NCBI RefSeq assembly: GCF_022171985.1
Contig: NZ_JAJVHF010000002.1
Coordinates: forward strand, 496,001 to 560,000
Length of the DNA: 64,000 nucleotides
From: Huaxiibacter chinensis
GTDB lineage: Bacteria > Pseudomonadota > Gammaproteobacteria > Enterobacterales > Enterobacteriaceae
Direction: 5' to 3'
Position 1 is the stretch's first letter. Every line of letters begins with the position of its first letter. The notes beneath the pieces are model-generated. The model had not been told where the DNA came from, made no database searches, and was given only the letters and a program-made list of their open reading frames with translations. This document shows, in pieces, positions 10,039 through 21,698 of this stretch. The position numbers and the translations under genes were made by a program.

Positions 10039-12744
10039 ATGCTAATCAAATTATTAACCAAAGTTTTCGGTAGTCGTAACGATCGTACCCTGCGCCGCAT
10101 GCGCAAAGCCGTTTCCGTGATCAACGCCATGGAACCGGAGATGGAAAAACTCTCCGATGATGAACTGAAAGCCAAAACCGGCGAGTTCCGTGAACGTCTG
10201 GCGAAAGGGGCAACGGTAGAGAGCCTGATCCCTGAAGCCTTTGCTGTCGTGCGCGAAGCCAGTAAGCGTGTTTTTGGTATGCGTCACTTCGACGTTCAGC
10301 TGCTCGGCGGGATGGTGCTGAATGAACGCTGCATCGCGGAAATGCGTACAGGTGAAGGTAAAACGCTGACCGCAACGCTGCCTGCTTACCTTAATGCTCT
10401 GTCGGGTAAAGGCGTTCACGTGGTCACCGTCAACGACTATCTGGCGCAGCGTGATGCTGAAAACAACCGCCCTCTGTTCGAATTCCTCGGTATGAGCGTG
10501 GGCATCAACATGTCCGGCCTGCCTGCTCCCGCAAAACGCGAAGCGTACGCTGCCGACATCACCTACGGTACCAACAACGAATACGGTTTTGACTACCTGC
10601 GCGATAACATGGCTTTCAGCCCGGAAGAGCGCGTACAGCGCAAACTGCACTATGCGCTGGTGGATGAAGTTGACTCAATCTTAATCGATGAAGCACGTAC
10701 CCCGCTGATCATCTCCGGTCCGGCTGAAGACAGCTCCGAGATGTATCGTAAAGTCGATAAAATCATTCCTCACCTGCTGCGTCAGGAAAAAGAAGACTCC
10801 GACACCTTCCAGGGCGAAGGCCACTTCTCCGTTGACGAAAAAGCGCGTCAGGTTAACCTGACCGAACGCGGCCTGATCCAAATCGAAGAGCTGCTGGTTC
10901 AGGAAGGCATTATGGAAGAGGGTGAGTCGCTGTACTCGCCAACGAACATCATGCTGATGCACCACGTCACCGCTGCATTGCGTGCTCACGCCCTGTTTAC
11001 CCGCGACGTTGATTACATTGTGAAAGACGGCGAAGTCATCATCGTTGATGAACACACCGGTCGTACCATGCAGGGTCGCCGCTGGTCTGACGGTCTGCAC
11101 CAGGCTGTCGAAGCCAAAGAAGGTGTGGATATTCAGAATGAGAACCAGACCCTGGCTTCCATTACCTTCCAGAACTATTTCCGTCTCTACGAAAAACTCG
11201 CGGGGATGACCGGTACTGCCGATACGGAAGCCTTTGAATTCAGCTCAATTTACAAGCTGGATACCGTTGTTGTGCCGACGAACCGCCCAATGATTCGTAA
11301 AGACATGCCGGATCTGGTCTATATGACCGAAGCGGAAAAAATTCAGGCGATCATTGAAGATATTCGCGAGCGCAGCGCGGCTGGGCAGCCGATTCTGGTG
11401 GGGACCATCTCCATCGAGAAATCCGAAGTGGTTTCTCACGAGCTGACCAAAGCGGGCATTGAACACAACGTTCTGAACGCCAAATTCCACGCTAAAGAAG
11501 CTGATATTGTTGCCCAGGCGGGTTATCCGTCCGCGGTAACAATTGCGACCAACATGGCGGGTCGTGGTACCGATATCGTGCTGGGTGGTAGCTGGCAGGC
11601 TGAAGTGGCCGAGCTTGAAGACCCAACGCCTGAGCAGATTGCCCAGATCAAAGCTGACTGGCAGGTGCGTCATGATGCCGTACTGGCGTCAGGCGGTCTG
11701 CATATCATCGGCACCGAGCGTCACGAATCTCGCCGTATTGATAACCAGCTGCGTGGCCGTGCGGGTCGTCAGGGTGATGCAGGCTCCTCGCGCTTCTATC
11801 TCTCTATGGAAGATGCGCTGATGCGTATCTTCGCCTCGGATCGTGTCTCTGGCATGATGCGTAAACTGGGTATGAAACCAGGCGAAGCGATTGAACACCC
11901 ATGGGTGACAAAAGCCATCGCCAATGCGCAGCGTAAAGTGGAAAGCCGCAACTTTGATATCCGTAAGCAGCTGCTGGAATACGATGACGTGGCAAACGAC
12001 CAGCGTCGTGCAATCTACACCCAGCGTAATGAACTGCTGGATGTGTCCGACGTCAGTGAAACCATCAACAGCATCCGTGAAGATGTCTTTAAAGTCACCA
12101 TTGATGCCCATATTCCACCGCAGTCTCTGGAAGAGATGTGGGATATTGAAGGTCTTCAGGAGCGCCTGAAAAATGACTTCGATCTGGAGTTGCCAATTAA
12201 AGAGTGGCTGGATAAAGAACCAGAGCTGCATGAAGAGACGCTGCGTGAGCGTATCCTCGAAAATGCTGTCGAAGTCTATCAGCGTAAAGAAGAAGTGGTT
12301 GGCACCGAAATGATGCGCCACTTCGAAAAAGGCGTGATGTTGCAAACGCTCGACTCCCTGTGGAAAGAGCACCTGGCGGCTATGGACTATCTGCGTCAGG
12401 GTATCCACCTGCGTGGCTATGCGCAGAAGGATCCTAAGCAGGAATACAAGCGTGAGTCCTTCGCCATGTTTGCATCGATGCTGGAATCACTGAAATATGA
12501 AGTGATCAGCACGCTGAGCAAAGTTCAGGTCCGTATGCCGGAAGAAGTTGAAGCAATGGAGCAGCAGCGTCGTGAAGAAGCGGAGCGTCTGGCACAGATG
12601 CAGCAGCTGAGCCATCAGACCGATGAGAGTGAAGCGGCTGCCGCTATTGCTGCACAAACGGGCGAACGCAAAGTCGGACGTAACGATCCGTGCCCTTGCG
12701 GTTCCGGTAAAAAATATAAGTCATGCCATGGCCGCCTGAGCTAA
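10039..12744 (+). CDS. secA: Preprotein translocase ATPase SecA
   Basis: Motor of the Sec pathway: binds preproteins/SecB and drives them through SecYEG with ATP. 901 residues, equal to E. coli. Visible motifs: Walker A-like MRTGEGKTL near residue 102, [20 protein letters not shown] (DEAD box), the preprotein cross-linking domain after it, motif VI region [19 protein letters not shown], the helical scaffold, and the C-terminal zinc-binding [14 protein letters not shown] tail that contacts SecB and phospholipid. Expression is controlled by SecM arrest upstream. Confidence 0.98.
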   Translation: MLIKLLTKVFGSRNDRTLRRMRKAVSVINAMEPEMEKLSDDELKAKTGEFRERLAKGATVESLIPEAFAVVREASKRVFGMRHFDVQLLGGMVLNERCIAEMRTGEGKTLTATLPAYLNALSGKGVHVVTVNDYLAQRDAENNRPLFEFLGMSVGINMSGLPAPAKREAYAADITYGTNNEYGFDYLRDNMAFSPEERVQRKLHYALVDEVDSILIDEARTPLIISGPAEDSSEMYRKVDKIIPHLLRQEKEDSDTFQGEGHFSVDEKARQVNLTERGLIQIEELLVQEGIMEEGESLYSPTNIMLMHHVTAALRAHALFTRDVDYIVKDGEVIIVDEHTGRTMQGRRWSDGLHQAVEAKEGVDIQNENQTLASITFQNYFRLYEKLAGMTGTADTEAFEFSSIYKLDTVVVPTNRPMIRKDMPDLVYMTEAEKIQAIIEDIRERSAAGQPILVGTISIEKSEVVSHELTKAGIEHNVLNAKFHAKEADIVAQAGYPSAVTIATNMAGRGTDIVLGGSWQAEVAELEDPTPEQIAQIKADWQVRHDAVLASGGLHIIGTERHESRRIDNQLRGRAGRQGDAGSSRFYLSMEDALMRIFASDRVSGMMRKLGMKPGEAIEHPWVTKAIANAQRKVESRNFDIRKQLLEYDDVANDQRRAIYTQRNELLDVSDVSETINSIREDVFKVTIDAHIPPQSLEEMWDIEGLQERLKNDFDLELPIKEWLDKEPELHEETLRERILENAVEVYQRKEEVVGTEMMRHFEKGVMLQTLDSLWKEHLAAMDYLRQGIHLRGYAQKDPKQEYKRESFAMFASMLESLKYEVISTLSKVQVRMPEEVEAMEQQRREEAERLAQMQQLSHQTDESEAAAAIAAQTGERKVGRNDPCPCGSGKKYKSCHGRLS

Positions 12745-12761
12745 CAGCATCTTATTAATCG

Positions 12762-12789
12762 AAAAGGCGCAGATATCTGCGCCTTTTTT
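12762..12789 (+). terminator. Intrinsic terminator after secA
   Basis: GGCGCAGATATCTGCGCC is a perfect palindrome flanked by AAAA upstream and TTTTTT downstream, a strong rho-independent signal. The mutT start codon lies only 15 bases after the T-run, so mutT translation depends on read-through or on a promoter overlapping secA. Confidence 0.88.
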
Positions 12790-12804
12790 ATGGAAGTGAT
12801 CGCT

Positions 12805-13200
12805 ATGAAAACGCTGCAAATCGCCGTCGGGATTATTCGTAATGCCGAAAACCACATCTTTATTACGCAACGCGATGCCGACGCCCACATGGCCAACAAG
12901 TGGGAGTTTCCGGGCGGGAAAATTGAGTCGGGCGAAACGCCTGAACAGGCGCTGATCCGGGAGTTGCAGGAGGAAGTCGGGATTACGCCGCAGGGCGCAA
13001 CGCTATTTGATAAGCTCGAATATCAGTTCCCGGATCGACACATCACGCTCTGGTTCTGGCTGGTGGAGAACTGGGACGGTGAGCCCTGGGGCAAGGAAGG
13101 ACAGCCGGGGAATTGGGTTGCGCTGGATACGCTGGAGGCTGATAAGTTTCCCCCTGCCAACGAACCTGTGATTACGCGTTTAAAAGCAGCCTGCCGATAA
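12805..13200 (+). CDS. mutT: 8-oxo-dGTP diphosphatase MutT
   Basis: Nudix hydrolase that removes 8-oxo-dGTP from the nucleotide pool and prevents A:T to C:G transversions. The Nudix box (G-x5-E-x7-REUxEExGU) is complete in the segment running from [12 protein letters not shown] to RELQEEVGI, at about residues 37-60. The start [10 protein letters not shown] (12805) gives 131 residues, the family length, and has a GGAAGTG ribosome-binding site; the in-frame ATG at 12790 lies in the secA terminator tail and is unlikely. Confidence 0.95.
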   Translation: MKTLQIAVGIIRNAENHIFITQRDADAHMANKWEFPGGKIESGETPEQALIRELQEEVGITPQGATLFDKLEYQFPDRHITLWFWLVENWDGEPWGKEGQPGNWVALDTLEADKFPPANEPVITRLKAACR

Positions 13201-13216
13201 CAACGTCAGCAGGCTT
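13188..13216. terminator. Hairpin between convergent mutT and yacG
   Basis: AGCCTGC in the last codons of mutT pairs with GCAGGCT after its stop, with a 14-base loop. There is no T-run. It may act as a weak bidirectional transcription barrier between the two convergent genes; this is tentative. Confidence 0.35.
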
Positions 13217-13227
13217 AAGGGCGGCAG

Positions 13228-13422
13228 CTACTTTTGTTCTTCACTCCAGTCATCGCTGTCGGATAAATCATTCGCGCTCGGAATACGTTTCTCCTCCGCT
13301 GCCCACTCGCCTAAATCAATGAGCTGGCAGCGCTTACAGCAAAACGGGCGAAACGGGCTTATTTCCCCCCACACAACGGATTTACCGCAGGTGGGACAAT
13401 TCACAGTGATGATATCAGTCAT
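13228..13422 (-). CDS. yacG: DNA gyrase inhibitor YacG, small zinc protein
   Basis: 64-residue zinc-ribbon protein. The four metal ligands are visible as CPTC near the N-terminus and C-x3-C (CKRC) after FRPF, followed by the family sequence [16 protein letters not shown]; the tail is acidic. In E. coli YacG binds the GyrB C-terminal region and inhibits gyrase. It is the last gene of coaE-zapD-yacG, 9 bp after zapD. Confidence 0.93.
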   Translation of the reverse strand: MTDIITVNCPTCGKSVVWGEISPFRPFCCKRCQLIDLGEWAAEEKRIPSANDLSDSDDWSEEQK

Positions 13423-13431
13423 CAGAACTCC

Positions 13432-14175
13432 TTAGCAGCACGCCAGATCGAAATCGAGACGTTCTGGCACCGTCCCGTTTTCACTATCCAGCGGCATAAA
13501 ACGAATGGCAAAACGGCTCTTATGTCCGGAAATTTGTGGATACAGCTGGTCAGCAAGCGCCAGATTGAGCCGCAGCAGGTCGGCATCGTCGCCGTTATCC
13601 TGGTAAAAACCGTTGAGGCTGGTTTGCTTGCGGAAAGGTGCAGACTGACGGACCAGGTCGAGAATCAGGGAAAGAGCCTGATTAACCGGTTCCAGACTGT
13701 CCATCCAGCTTTTTACCTGTGCATCACGCTGTTCTTGCGGCATGTGTAGCCAGATGTGCAGGGTCGGCAGATCGAAGCCGCAACACCCGCCGGGTATACT
13801 CAAACGCTGGCGGACCAGGGCAATGAGCCTGTCTTCACGCAAGAACTGCCCGACGCGTGGGGCGCTCAATAAAATCGCGCTGCTCTGCTTTAACTGCTGT
13901 CCCAGCGAGTCAATGCGGCTGCGATCAACACCCGGCACTTCTGCCCATCCCTGCAATTTACGCTGCTGTCGCTCAAGCTCTTTCAGCAGCTCGGTGCGGA
14001 CATCCCCACGCTCAACCACGTCCAGCAGGTCGCCAATGTTGCGAAAAAAATGCAGGGCGGTGGCGTAAGAATTAACAGGGAGGTGACAGGAAAGCTGTTG
14101 GTTAAGAAATTCAATGCGCAACCAGGTGCGCATTTTTTCATTGAGCGGATGCTCAAAGAGGACATGTGTGTTCAT
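13432..14175 (-). CDS. zapD: Z-ring-associated protein ZapD
   Basis: All-helical cytoplasmic protein (247 residues, formerly YacF) that cross-links FtsZ filaments through the FtsZ C-terminal peptide. The sequence matches the DUF1342 family: [20 protein letters not shown] at the N-terminus, [23 protein letters not shown] centrally, and [23 protein letters not shown] at the C-terminus. It starts inside the coaE stop (TAATG), so translation is coupled. Confidence 0.95.
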   Translation of the reverse strand: MNTHVLFEHPLNEKMRTWLRIEFLNQQLSCHLPVNSYATALHFFRNIGDLLDVVERGDVRTELLKELERQQRKLQGWAEVPGVDRSRIDSLGQQLKQSSAILLSAPRVGQFLREDRLIALVRQRLSIPGGCCGFDLPTLHIWLHMPQEQRDAQVKSWMDSLEPVNQALSLILDLVRQSAPFRKQTSLNGFYQDNGDDADLLRLNLALADQLYPQISGHKSRFAIRFMPLDSENGTVPERLDFDLACC

Positions 14176-14795
14176 TACGGTTTTTCCTGTGCAACGGCCT
14201 GCGCGGCGTACTTCAGATACTGCGCATGCAGGCGGGCAACATCCGATGCAATGGCATCGGGAGCGCCGTCATTATCAATAACATCATCCGCTACGGCGAG
14301 GCGCGCTTCGCGCGTGGCCTGAGCGGCAAGAATGTGTTCAGCGTGTTGGCGTGAGACATTATCGCGCGCCATGGTGCGCTGAATTTGCGTTTCAGGCGAA
14401 ACGTCCACCACCAGCACCCGATTCGCCTTTTTGTGTAGTTGATTCTCAACGAGCAGCGGCACAACCCAAAGAATATAGGCAGAGGTCGCTGAACGGATCT
14501 GGCGCTGGGTTTCCTGATGGATAATGGGGTGGAGCAGGGCGTTAAGCCACACTTTTTCTGAAGAATCAGAAAATATGCACTCCCGCAGACGGCGACGGTT
14601 AAGCGTCCCGTCTGGGTTCATCACCTCTTCACCGAAATGGGCGCGTATGGCATTTAACGCAGGCATGCCAGGTTCAACCACCTGGCGCGCAATGACATCG
14701 GCGTCAATTACCGCGATGCCCAGACGTAAAAAAGCGTCAGCAACGGTACTTTTTCCACTGCCGATGCCGCCTGTTAACGCAACGATGTACCCCAT
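14175..14795 (-). CDS. coaE: Dephospho-CoA kinase CoaE
   Basis: P-loop kinase catalysing the last step of CoA synthesis (phosphorylation of the 3'-OH of dephospho-CoA). Walker [10 protein letters not shown] is at about residues 9-17; [10 protein letters not shown], the RRRLRE segment and LLVENQLH follow. 206 residues as in E. coli. It heads a minus-strand operon and is divergent from guaC across a 228-bp spacer. The pantothenate genes that feed this pathway lie 37 kb away in the same window. Confidence 0.96.
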   Translation of the reverse strand: MGYIVALTGGIGSGKSTVADAFLRLGIAVIDADVIARQVVEPGMPALNAIRAHFGEEVMNPDGTLNRRRLRECIFSDSSEKVWLNALLHPIIHQETQRQIRSATSAYILWVVPLLVENQLHKKANRVLVVDVSPETQIQRTMARDNVSRQHAEHILAAQATREARLAVADDVIDNDGAPDAIASDVARLHAQYLKYAAQAVAQEKP

Positions 14796-14939
14796 TAAAC
14801 AAAATCCTGGGAAATATTCATTATTGAAATCAATTGCTTGAAATTTAAACTTGTTTCAGTGAATGTTTAACGCTGATTACCGGCTTTTTACCAGGTAAAT
14901 TTATAGGATTGTAGCGTAAAAAAAGAGAAATTCGCAGTC

Positions 14940-14967
14940 TTGCGGAGCAGGTATTAGTGCGTATGAT
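14940..14967 (+). promoter_or_regulatory. Candidate sigma-70 promoter for guaC
   Basis: TTGCGG (14940-14945) and TATGAT (14962-14967) are separated by 16 bp, 57 bp upstream of the guaC start. This is a match to the sigma-70 consensus found by reading; it is not experimentally supported here. Confidence 0.5.
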
Positions 14968-15023
14968 AGCGTCACTGGAGTTGTGCTTTTAACAAATTTG
15001 CCTCTAACCCCAGGAATCCGCAC

Positions 15024-16067
15024 ATGCGTATCGAAGAAGATCTGAAGTTAGGTTTCAAAGACGTTCTTATCCGCCCTAAACGCTCTACACTGAAAAGTCG
15101 CTCAGACGTTGAACTCGAACGTCAATTCACCTTCAAACATTCCGGTCAGACCTGGTCTGGTGTGCCTGTTATCGCCGCGAATATGGATACCGTGGGTACC
15201 TTTACCATGGCGACCGCGCTGGCAGGGTTTGATATTCTCACCGCCGTGCATAAGCACTACAGCGTTGAAGAGTGGAATGCGTTTGTGGCCTCCTCTTCTG
15301 AAAATGTGCTCAAGCATGTGGTGGTGTCTACCGGGACCTCCGACGCAGATTTCGAGAAAACCAAACAAATTCTTAATGCAAATCCAATGCTCAATTTCGT
15401 GTGCATTGACGTCGCTAATGGTTATTCCGAACACTTCGTCCAGTTCGTAAGCAAGGCGCGTCAGGCCTGGCCGACAAAAACCATTATCGCGGGCAACGTG
15501 GTCACCGGCGAAATGTGTGAAGAACTGATTCTCTCTGGCGCCGATATCGTGAAGGTGGGCATTGGCCCGGGTTCCGTGTGCACCACTCGCGTGAAAACCG
15601 GTGTGGGTTATCCGCAGCTTTCTGCGGTCATCGAATGTGCGGATGCTGCGCACGGCCTGGGCGGTCAGATTATCAGTGATGGCGGTTGCACGACCCCAGG
15701 CGATGTCGCGAAAGCCTTCGGTGGCGGCGCAGACTTCGTGATGCTCGGCGGTATGCTGGCAGGTCACGAAGAGAGTGGCGGAACCGTCGTAGAAGAAAAT
15801 GGCGAGAAATTCATGCTGTTCTACGGCATGAGCTCTGAATCAGCCATGAACCGTCACGTCGGTGGCGTAGCGCAGTATCGTGCCGCAGAGGGCAAAACGG
15901 TTAAATTGCCGCTGCGTGGTCCTGTTGAGAACACGGCGCGCGATATTCTGGGCGGCCTGCGTTCAGCCTGTACCTACGTGGGTGCATCCCGTCTAAAAGA
16001 GCTGACTAAGCGCACCACCTTTATTCGTGTGCAGGAACAAGAAAACCGCGTCTTCAATAGCCTGTAA
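15024..16067 (+). CDS. guaC: GMP reductase GuaC
   Basis: NADPH-dependent (beta/alpha)8-barrel enzyme converting GMP to IMP, allowing interconversion of purine nucleotides. The catalytic cysteine lies in [15 protein letters not shown] (about residue 186), followed by [27 protein letters not shown] for phosphate binding; no CBS domains, which distinguishes it from IMP dehydrogenase. Length 347 as in E. coli. Monocistronic, convergent with hofC. Confidence 0.96.
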   Translation: MRIEEDLKLGFKDVLIRPKRSTLKSRSDVELERQFTFKHSGQTWSGVPVIAANMDTVGTFTMATALAGFDILTAVHKHYSVEEWNAFVASSSENVLKHVVVSTGTSDADFEKTKQILNANPMLNFVCIDVANGYSEHFVQFVSKARQAWPTKTIIAGNVVTGEMCEELILSGADIVKVGIGPGSVCTTRVKTGVGYPQLSAVIECADAAHGLGGQIISDGGCTTPGDVAKAFGGGADFVMLGGMLAGHEESGGTVVEENGEKFMLFYGMSSESAMNRHVGGVAQYRAAEGKTVKLPLRGPVENTARDILGGLRSACTYVGASRLKELTKRTTFIRVQEQENRVFNSL

Positions 16068-16076
16068 TCGAATCAT

Positions 16077-16100
16077 GCTGGCGCCGTTCCGCGCGCCAGC
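16077..16100. terminator. Hairpin between convergent guaC and hofC
   Basis: GCTGGCGC (16077-16084) pairs perfectly with GCGCCAGC (16093-16100) in the 34-bp gap between the two convergent genes. The position suggests a bidirectional terminator, although no T-run follows on either strand. Confidence 0.5.
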
Positions 16101-16101
16101 C

Positions 16102-17298
16102 CTATCCTGCACTCATCGCATCGCCTAAATGAAAAATAGGCAGGTACATGGCAACAACCAGCGTACCGATAATGACGCCCGTCACAATGAGCAGCAAGGG
16201 TTCCAGCAGCGACGCCAGATTATCCGCGTGCTGAAAGGTTTGTTCGTTATGGTGCTGCGCCAGATTAGCCAGCATCGTATCCAGCGCCCCCGACGCTTCT
16301 CCCGTCTTCACCAGTTGTATACAGAGTGACGTAAACACCCCGGACGCTTTAAGCGATAACCAGATGGGCGTTCCCTGAGCAACCCGGTCGTGTATCGCTT
16401 GCAGATGTTCTTGCCAGAGCAGACTGTCCACGGTCTCTTGCGCGCTTTCCAGACCCTGGAGAAACGCAATACCGGCCTGTTGAGTGAGCGACAGCACGGT
16501 GAAGATATGCCCGAGTTTTTGCCCACGCAGCAGAGGCCCTGCTACCGGCAGATGTAGCAGCGTGCTCTGATAAATACGCTGCCAGCCTGGGCGTTGTTGC
16601 ACGCGAGACAGGATGAAAACCGTCAGCAATATCGTGACAAGCAGCGCGATAATGTGAGCCTGTACCTCAGCCGCAAAACGCATGACCTGTTGCGTCAGCC
16701 AGGGAAGCGGGGTGTGAAAGGTGTTATAAATTGCGGCGAATTCCGGCAAGACTAAAAACACCATTGCCAGCACGACCACGGCTGCCAGCGTCAGGATTAT
16801 GACGGGATAGCGCAGCGCTTTTTTCACTTTTGCGCTGAGCACCTGCTGATTTTTTTGCTGCTCTGCCAGCTTACGGCAGCATTCGTCCAGCTTACCGGTC
16901 AGTTCGCCGGTCTTCATCATCGACACATAAAGCGGGGTAAAGACCTCCGGCCATTTGGCTAATGCTTCAGAGAAGGCGATACCTTCGCTCAGATCGTCTG
17001 CCACACTTCTGAGCAAGGCCTGCCACTGCCTGGAAGGGTGCTGCTCTGCCAGCATCTGCAAAGCGTGTGCCAGGGTCAGCCCGGCCTGAAGCAATGTGGC
17101 AAGCTGCCGGAAAATTTCATAGCACTGCTCGCGCTGCCAGGAGGGGGTCAACAGGCTTCGCGACAGCGCGAGAGGATAAATCTCTTTATCCATCAGACGC
17201 GTCATCGCCGTCGCCCGATCGGGAGCCCAGAGGGTGCCTTCCTCACGCTCCCCCTGCACCGTTACCGCCCGCCAGCGCCAGAGGTGATTATTCGCCAT
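16102..17298 (-). CDS. hofC: Type IV pilus/type II secretion inner-membrane platform protein HofC
   Basis: PilC/GspF-family polytopic membrane protein, the platform on which the HofB ATPase would act in pilin assembly. Two T2SSF domains are recognisable, each with a conserved E(G)L-type motif and the TGELTGKLDECC and TGEASGALDTMLANLA repeats; three or four hydrophobic segments are present. I start at MANNHLWRW (398 residues, near the E. coli 400) rather than 24 bases upstream. It overlaps the end of hofB by 11 bp. Related pilus genes elsewhere on the chromosome would be needed for function. Confidence 0.92.
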   Translation of the reverse strand: MANNHLWRWRAVTVQGEREEGTLWAPDRATAMTRLMDKEIYPLALSRSLLTPSWQREQCYEIFRQLATLLQAGLTLAHALQMLAEQHPSRQWQALLRSVADDLSEGIAFSEALAKWPEVFTPLYVSMMKTGELTGKLDECCRKLAEQQKNQQVLSAKVKKALRYPVIILTLAAVVVLAMVFLVLPEFAAIYNTFHTPLPWLTQQVMRFAAEVQAHIIALLVTILLTVFILSRVQQRPGWQRIYQSTLLHLPVAGPLLRGQKLGHIFTVLSLTQQAGIAFLQGLESAQETVDSLLWQEHLQAIHDRVAQGTPIWLSLKASGVFTSLCIQLVKTGEASGALDTMLANLAQHHNEQTFQHADNLASLLEPLLLIVTGVIIGTLVVAMYLPIFHLGDAMSAG

Positions 17299-18673
17299 TG
17301 GGCACTCCGAGCACGCGCACAACCTCTTCGAGCGTCGTCAGCCCCTCTTCTACAGCCTGACAACCCTGCTCAAAGAGCGTGCCCATGCCCGCTTGTTTTG
17401 CTTTTGTCTCGATCTCGTCGATGCCAGCGCCCAGGGCGATGGCCTGCCTGATAGCGTGATTGACGGTGAGCACTTCAAAGAGCGCGATACGGCCATAAAA
17501 TCCGCGATAGCAGCGCTCGCAACCTTGCGGCTGCCAGTGGGGTAAAGGATGTGGCCAAAGGGTGAGTGGAAGCACGGATTTTTCAGGCGTCTCTTTGCGG
17601 CAATGGGGGCATAACCGGCGCACCAGACGCTGTGCGATGACCAGAGAGAGCGCGGATGAGAGCATCCATCGCGCCACCCCCATCTGCTGAAGACGAATTA
17701 ACGTTTCAGACGTGGAGTTGGTGTGTAGCGTTGAGAGCACCAGATGCCCGGTCTGCGCGGCATTAATGGCTATTTCAGCCGTCTCGCCATCACGGATCTC
17801 GCCAACCATAATAATATCGGGATCCTGGCGGAGTAAGGCTCGCAGGATGCTTTGAAATGTCAGCCCTGCACGCGGATTTATTTGCGTTTGATTCAGGCCG
17901 TTGAGGGGAATCTCCACCGGATCTTCCACGCTACAGATATTGACCTCTTTCGCATTCCGGGCCTGTAGCGCACTGTAAAGCGTGACGGTCTTCCCGCTTC
18001 CGGTGGGGCCCGTGACCAGGATCAGGCCTTGTGGCTGCCGAAGGGCATCCTCAAAATGCGCGAGCTGGACGGCATTCATCCCTAACGCATTCAACGCCAG
18101 CGGCTGCTGAACCTGATGCAGGAGTCGTAGAACGATTTTTTCGCCTCCGCGGCAGGGCAGCGTTGCTATCCGAAACGAGACCGTAGTGTCTGCAAGCGTG
18201 ACGCTGAACTGCCCGTCCTGGGGGAGGCGGCGTTCTGCAATATCCAGATGACCCAATACCTTAAGCCGGGCAGTGAGCGCCGTGGCAACCGCCGTTGGGA
18301 TCGGGGGTTGCGGATAAAGCACACCGTCAATACGCAGACGAATCTGCCAGTCGGTTTCTGCCGGTTCGATGTGAATATCCGACGCGCGCTGGCTCATGGC
18401 CTGCAGAAGCGTCTGATTAAGAAGATCGCCCGCAGACGTGGCGGCAGGGGCCAGAGCAGGCAGGTGAGATTGCGTTACTGTTTGCTGAAACTTTTCCATT
18501 CGCTCGGGCGTCCAGCACTCAATATCGATACGTTTTTGCGTTGAAAAGCGTAACGCTTCCATTAATTCTGCTGGCGGCGATTCCACCACGGCGACACAGA
18601 CCCGGACGTCGTCGCTACTCAGGAGTAATGCGCCATGTCGCTGGCACAGCGTGATAAGTTGTCCTGCGTTCAT
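17288..18673 (-). CDS. hofB: Type IV pilus assembly ATPase HofB (GspE/PilB family)
   Basis: Cytoplasmic secretion ATPase, 461 residues. Walker A GPTGSGKTVTLYSAL, the Asp box VEDPVEIPLNGLNQTQ, Walker B RALLRQDPDIIMVGEIRD and the His box TGHLVLSTLHTNS are all present, with a C-terminal four-Cys zinc motif (CPHC ... CERC). It starts within the ppdD stop (ATGA). In E. coli the equivalent genes are normally very poorly expressed. Confidence 0.94.
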   Translation of the reverse strand: MNAGQLITLCQRHGALLLSSDDVRVCVAVVESPPAELMEALRFSTQKRIDIECWTPERMEKFQQTVTQSHLPALAPAATSAGDLLNQTLLQAMSQRASDIHIEPAETDWQIRLRIDGVLYPQPPIPTAVATALTARLKVLGHLDIAERRLPQDGQFSVTLADTTVSFRIATLPCRGGEKIVLRLLHQVQQPLALNALGMNAVQLAHFEDALRQPQGLILVTGPTGSGKTVTLYSALQARNAKEVNICSVEDPVEIPLNGLNQTQINPRAGLTFQSILRALLRQDPDIIMVGEIRDGETAEIAINAAQTGHLVLSTLHTNSTSETLIRLQQMGVARWMLSSALSLVIAQRLVRRLCPHCRKETPEKSVLPLTLWPHPLPHWQPQGCERCYRGFYGRIALFEVLTVNHAIRQAIALGAGIDEIETKAKQAGMGTLFEQGCQAVEEGLTTLEEVVRVLGVPNGE

Positions 18674-19122
18674 TGTGGACTCCGTGAGCCGCCGTCAAAC
18701 CGGAAGACCTCTTCGCAGGCCTGTTTCAGGGCACTGTCACTCTCTGTCGTGCACTCTCGCGTCCAGCCGGTAATACCGGTGCCGTCCAGCCATTGCGGAG
18801 TCATTGCCACACTGAGCCCGTTCAGGCTTTCCTGGCCGGTAAGGGCGACGCTGCCTTTCGCCACGCTCATGGCTGAGACGTAGCGTGTGGTCGTGGGGGA
18901 GGGGATGCCGTTAGTTCCCCCGTCGCAGCTGGCGAGCCCGCCATGATCCAGCGCGCACAGTTCGATCGCGGTGCGGTAAGGCATAAATGTTTGCAGCATG
19001 TCGGTTAACGCGGCTTTTTGTAGATAGCTCTGGTAAGCGGGCACGCCGATGGCGCTCAGTATGGCAATGATGCCAATCACGACCATCAGCTCAATCAGGG
19101 TAAATCCTTTTTGTCTGTTCAT
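18670..19122 (-). CDS. ppdD: Major prepilin PpdD
   Basis: Type IV major pilin precursor. The leader MNRQKG is followed by FTLIELMVVIGIIAILSAIG, the prepilin-peptidase recognition site and hydrophobic assembly helix (cleavage after Gly6, Glu5 of the mature protein present). The mature globular domain has two cysteine pairs (one near CALDHGG/SCDGG and one near the C-terminus, RECTT...KQACEE), giving a probable disulfide loop. 150 residues, slightly longer than E. coli because of a C-terminal GGSRSPQ extension. First gene of ppdD-hofB-hofC. Confidence 0.95.
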   Translation of the reverse strand: MNRQKGFTLIELMVVIGIIAILSAIGVPAYQSYLQKAALTDMLQTFMPYRTAIELCALDHGGLASCDGGTNGIPSPTTTRYVSAMSVAKGSVALTGQESLNGLSVAMTPQWLDGTGITGWTRECTTESDSALKQACEEVFRFDGGSRSPQ

Positions 19123-19239
19123 GTCTGCTCCTTTGAATAAGTGGCGCCACTGTGGCAGCCAACAAAAGGAGAAACGAGTGACAAAAAAAAGAGTGTGAAG
19201 CGGGGTTCAGAGGTTTTAAACGCAGTTTCAGAAATGCGC

Positions 19240-19271
19240 AGGGGATTTGCGAGTGCGGCTGCAAATCCCCT
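19240..19271 (-). terminator. Hairpin downstream of nadC
   Basis: AGGGGATTTGC (19240-19250) pairs perfectly with GCAAATCCCCT (19261-19271). It lies 14 bp beyond the nadC stop in the direction of nadC transcription. The 11-bp stem is strong but no clear T-run follows, so it may terminate weakly or protect the 3' end. Confidence 0.5.
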
Positions 19272-19284
19272 TTATCAGGCAGCG

Positions 19285-20825
<1,541 letters not shown>

Positions 20826-20829
<4 letters not shown>

Positions 20830-21680
20830 CGTTGTTTACCATCCTGCTGGTTATGATCGCTGAACGCTTGTTTAAGTTAGGCGAACACTGGCAACTGGAT
20901 CACCGTGCGGAACTCTTCTTCCGTCGCATAAAACATTTTTCGATGTGGCGGACGTTACTGATGACGGCGGGTGTGATGGTCGTGGTCTTCCTGCTTCTGC
21001 GTGCGCTTTACGGACTTTTTTTCAACGTACCGCTGCTGGTGGTGTGGATCCTGCTGGGGGTGCTGTGTATTGGCGCAGGAAAAGTGCGATTACACTATCA
21101 CGCCTATCTGAAGGCGGCGGCCCGGGATGACAGCCATGCCCGTGGCGCGATGGCCAGCGAGCTGACCCTGATTCATGGCGTACCGCCGGATTGCAACGAG
21201 CGTGAATTTTTACGCGAGCTGCAAAATGGCCTGCTGTGGATTAACTTCCGTTACTACCTGGCGCCGCTGTTCTGGTTTGTCGTCGGTGGGCCATGGGGAC
21301 CGGTATTGCTGATGGGGTATGCGTTTCTGCGCGCCTGGCAGACCTGGCTTGCGCGCTACCTGACCCCGCATGAGCGCTTGCTGTCGGGAATAGATGCCAT
21401 TCTGCATGTTCTGGACTGGCTGCCCGTGCGTCTGGTGGGGGTGGTTTATGCCCTGATCGGACACGGAGAAAAAGCGCTTCCTGCATGGTTTGCCTCACTG
21501 GCCGACCGCCATACTTCGCAGTATCAGGTACTGACCCGTCTGGCGCAGTTCTCACTGGCACGCGAGCCGCATACGGACAAAGTTGAAACCCCTAAAGCCG
21601 CCGTGTCGATGGCGAAGAAAACGTCGTTTGTCGTGGTGGTGATTGTGGCGATTCTGACAATTTACGGCACGCTGGTGTAA
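20826..21680 (+). CDS. ampE: Inner-membrane protein AmpE
   Basis: Polytopic membrane protein of 284 residues encoded with ampD. Four hydrophobic segments are seen: at the N-terminus ([16 protein letters not shown]), around residues 42-80, around 140-165, and at the extreme C-terminus ([19 protein letters not shown]). The [15 protein letters not shown] motif is typical of the CobD/CbiB-like AmpE family. Its biochemical role is unsettled; it has been proposed as a sensory or signalling partner of AmpD. Confidence 0.93.
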
Positions 21681-21698
21681 GCCAGCGCACCATATCCC

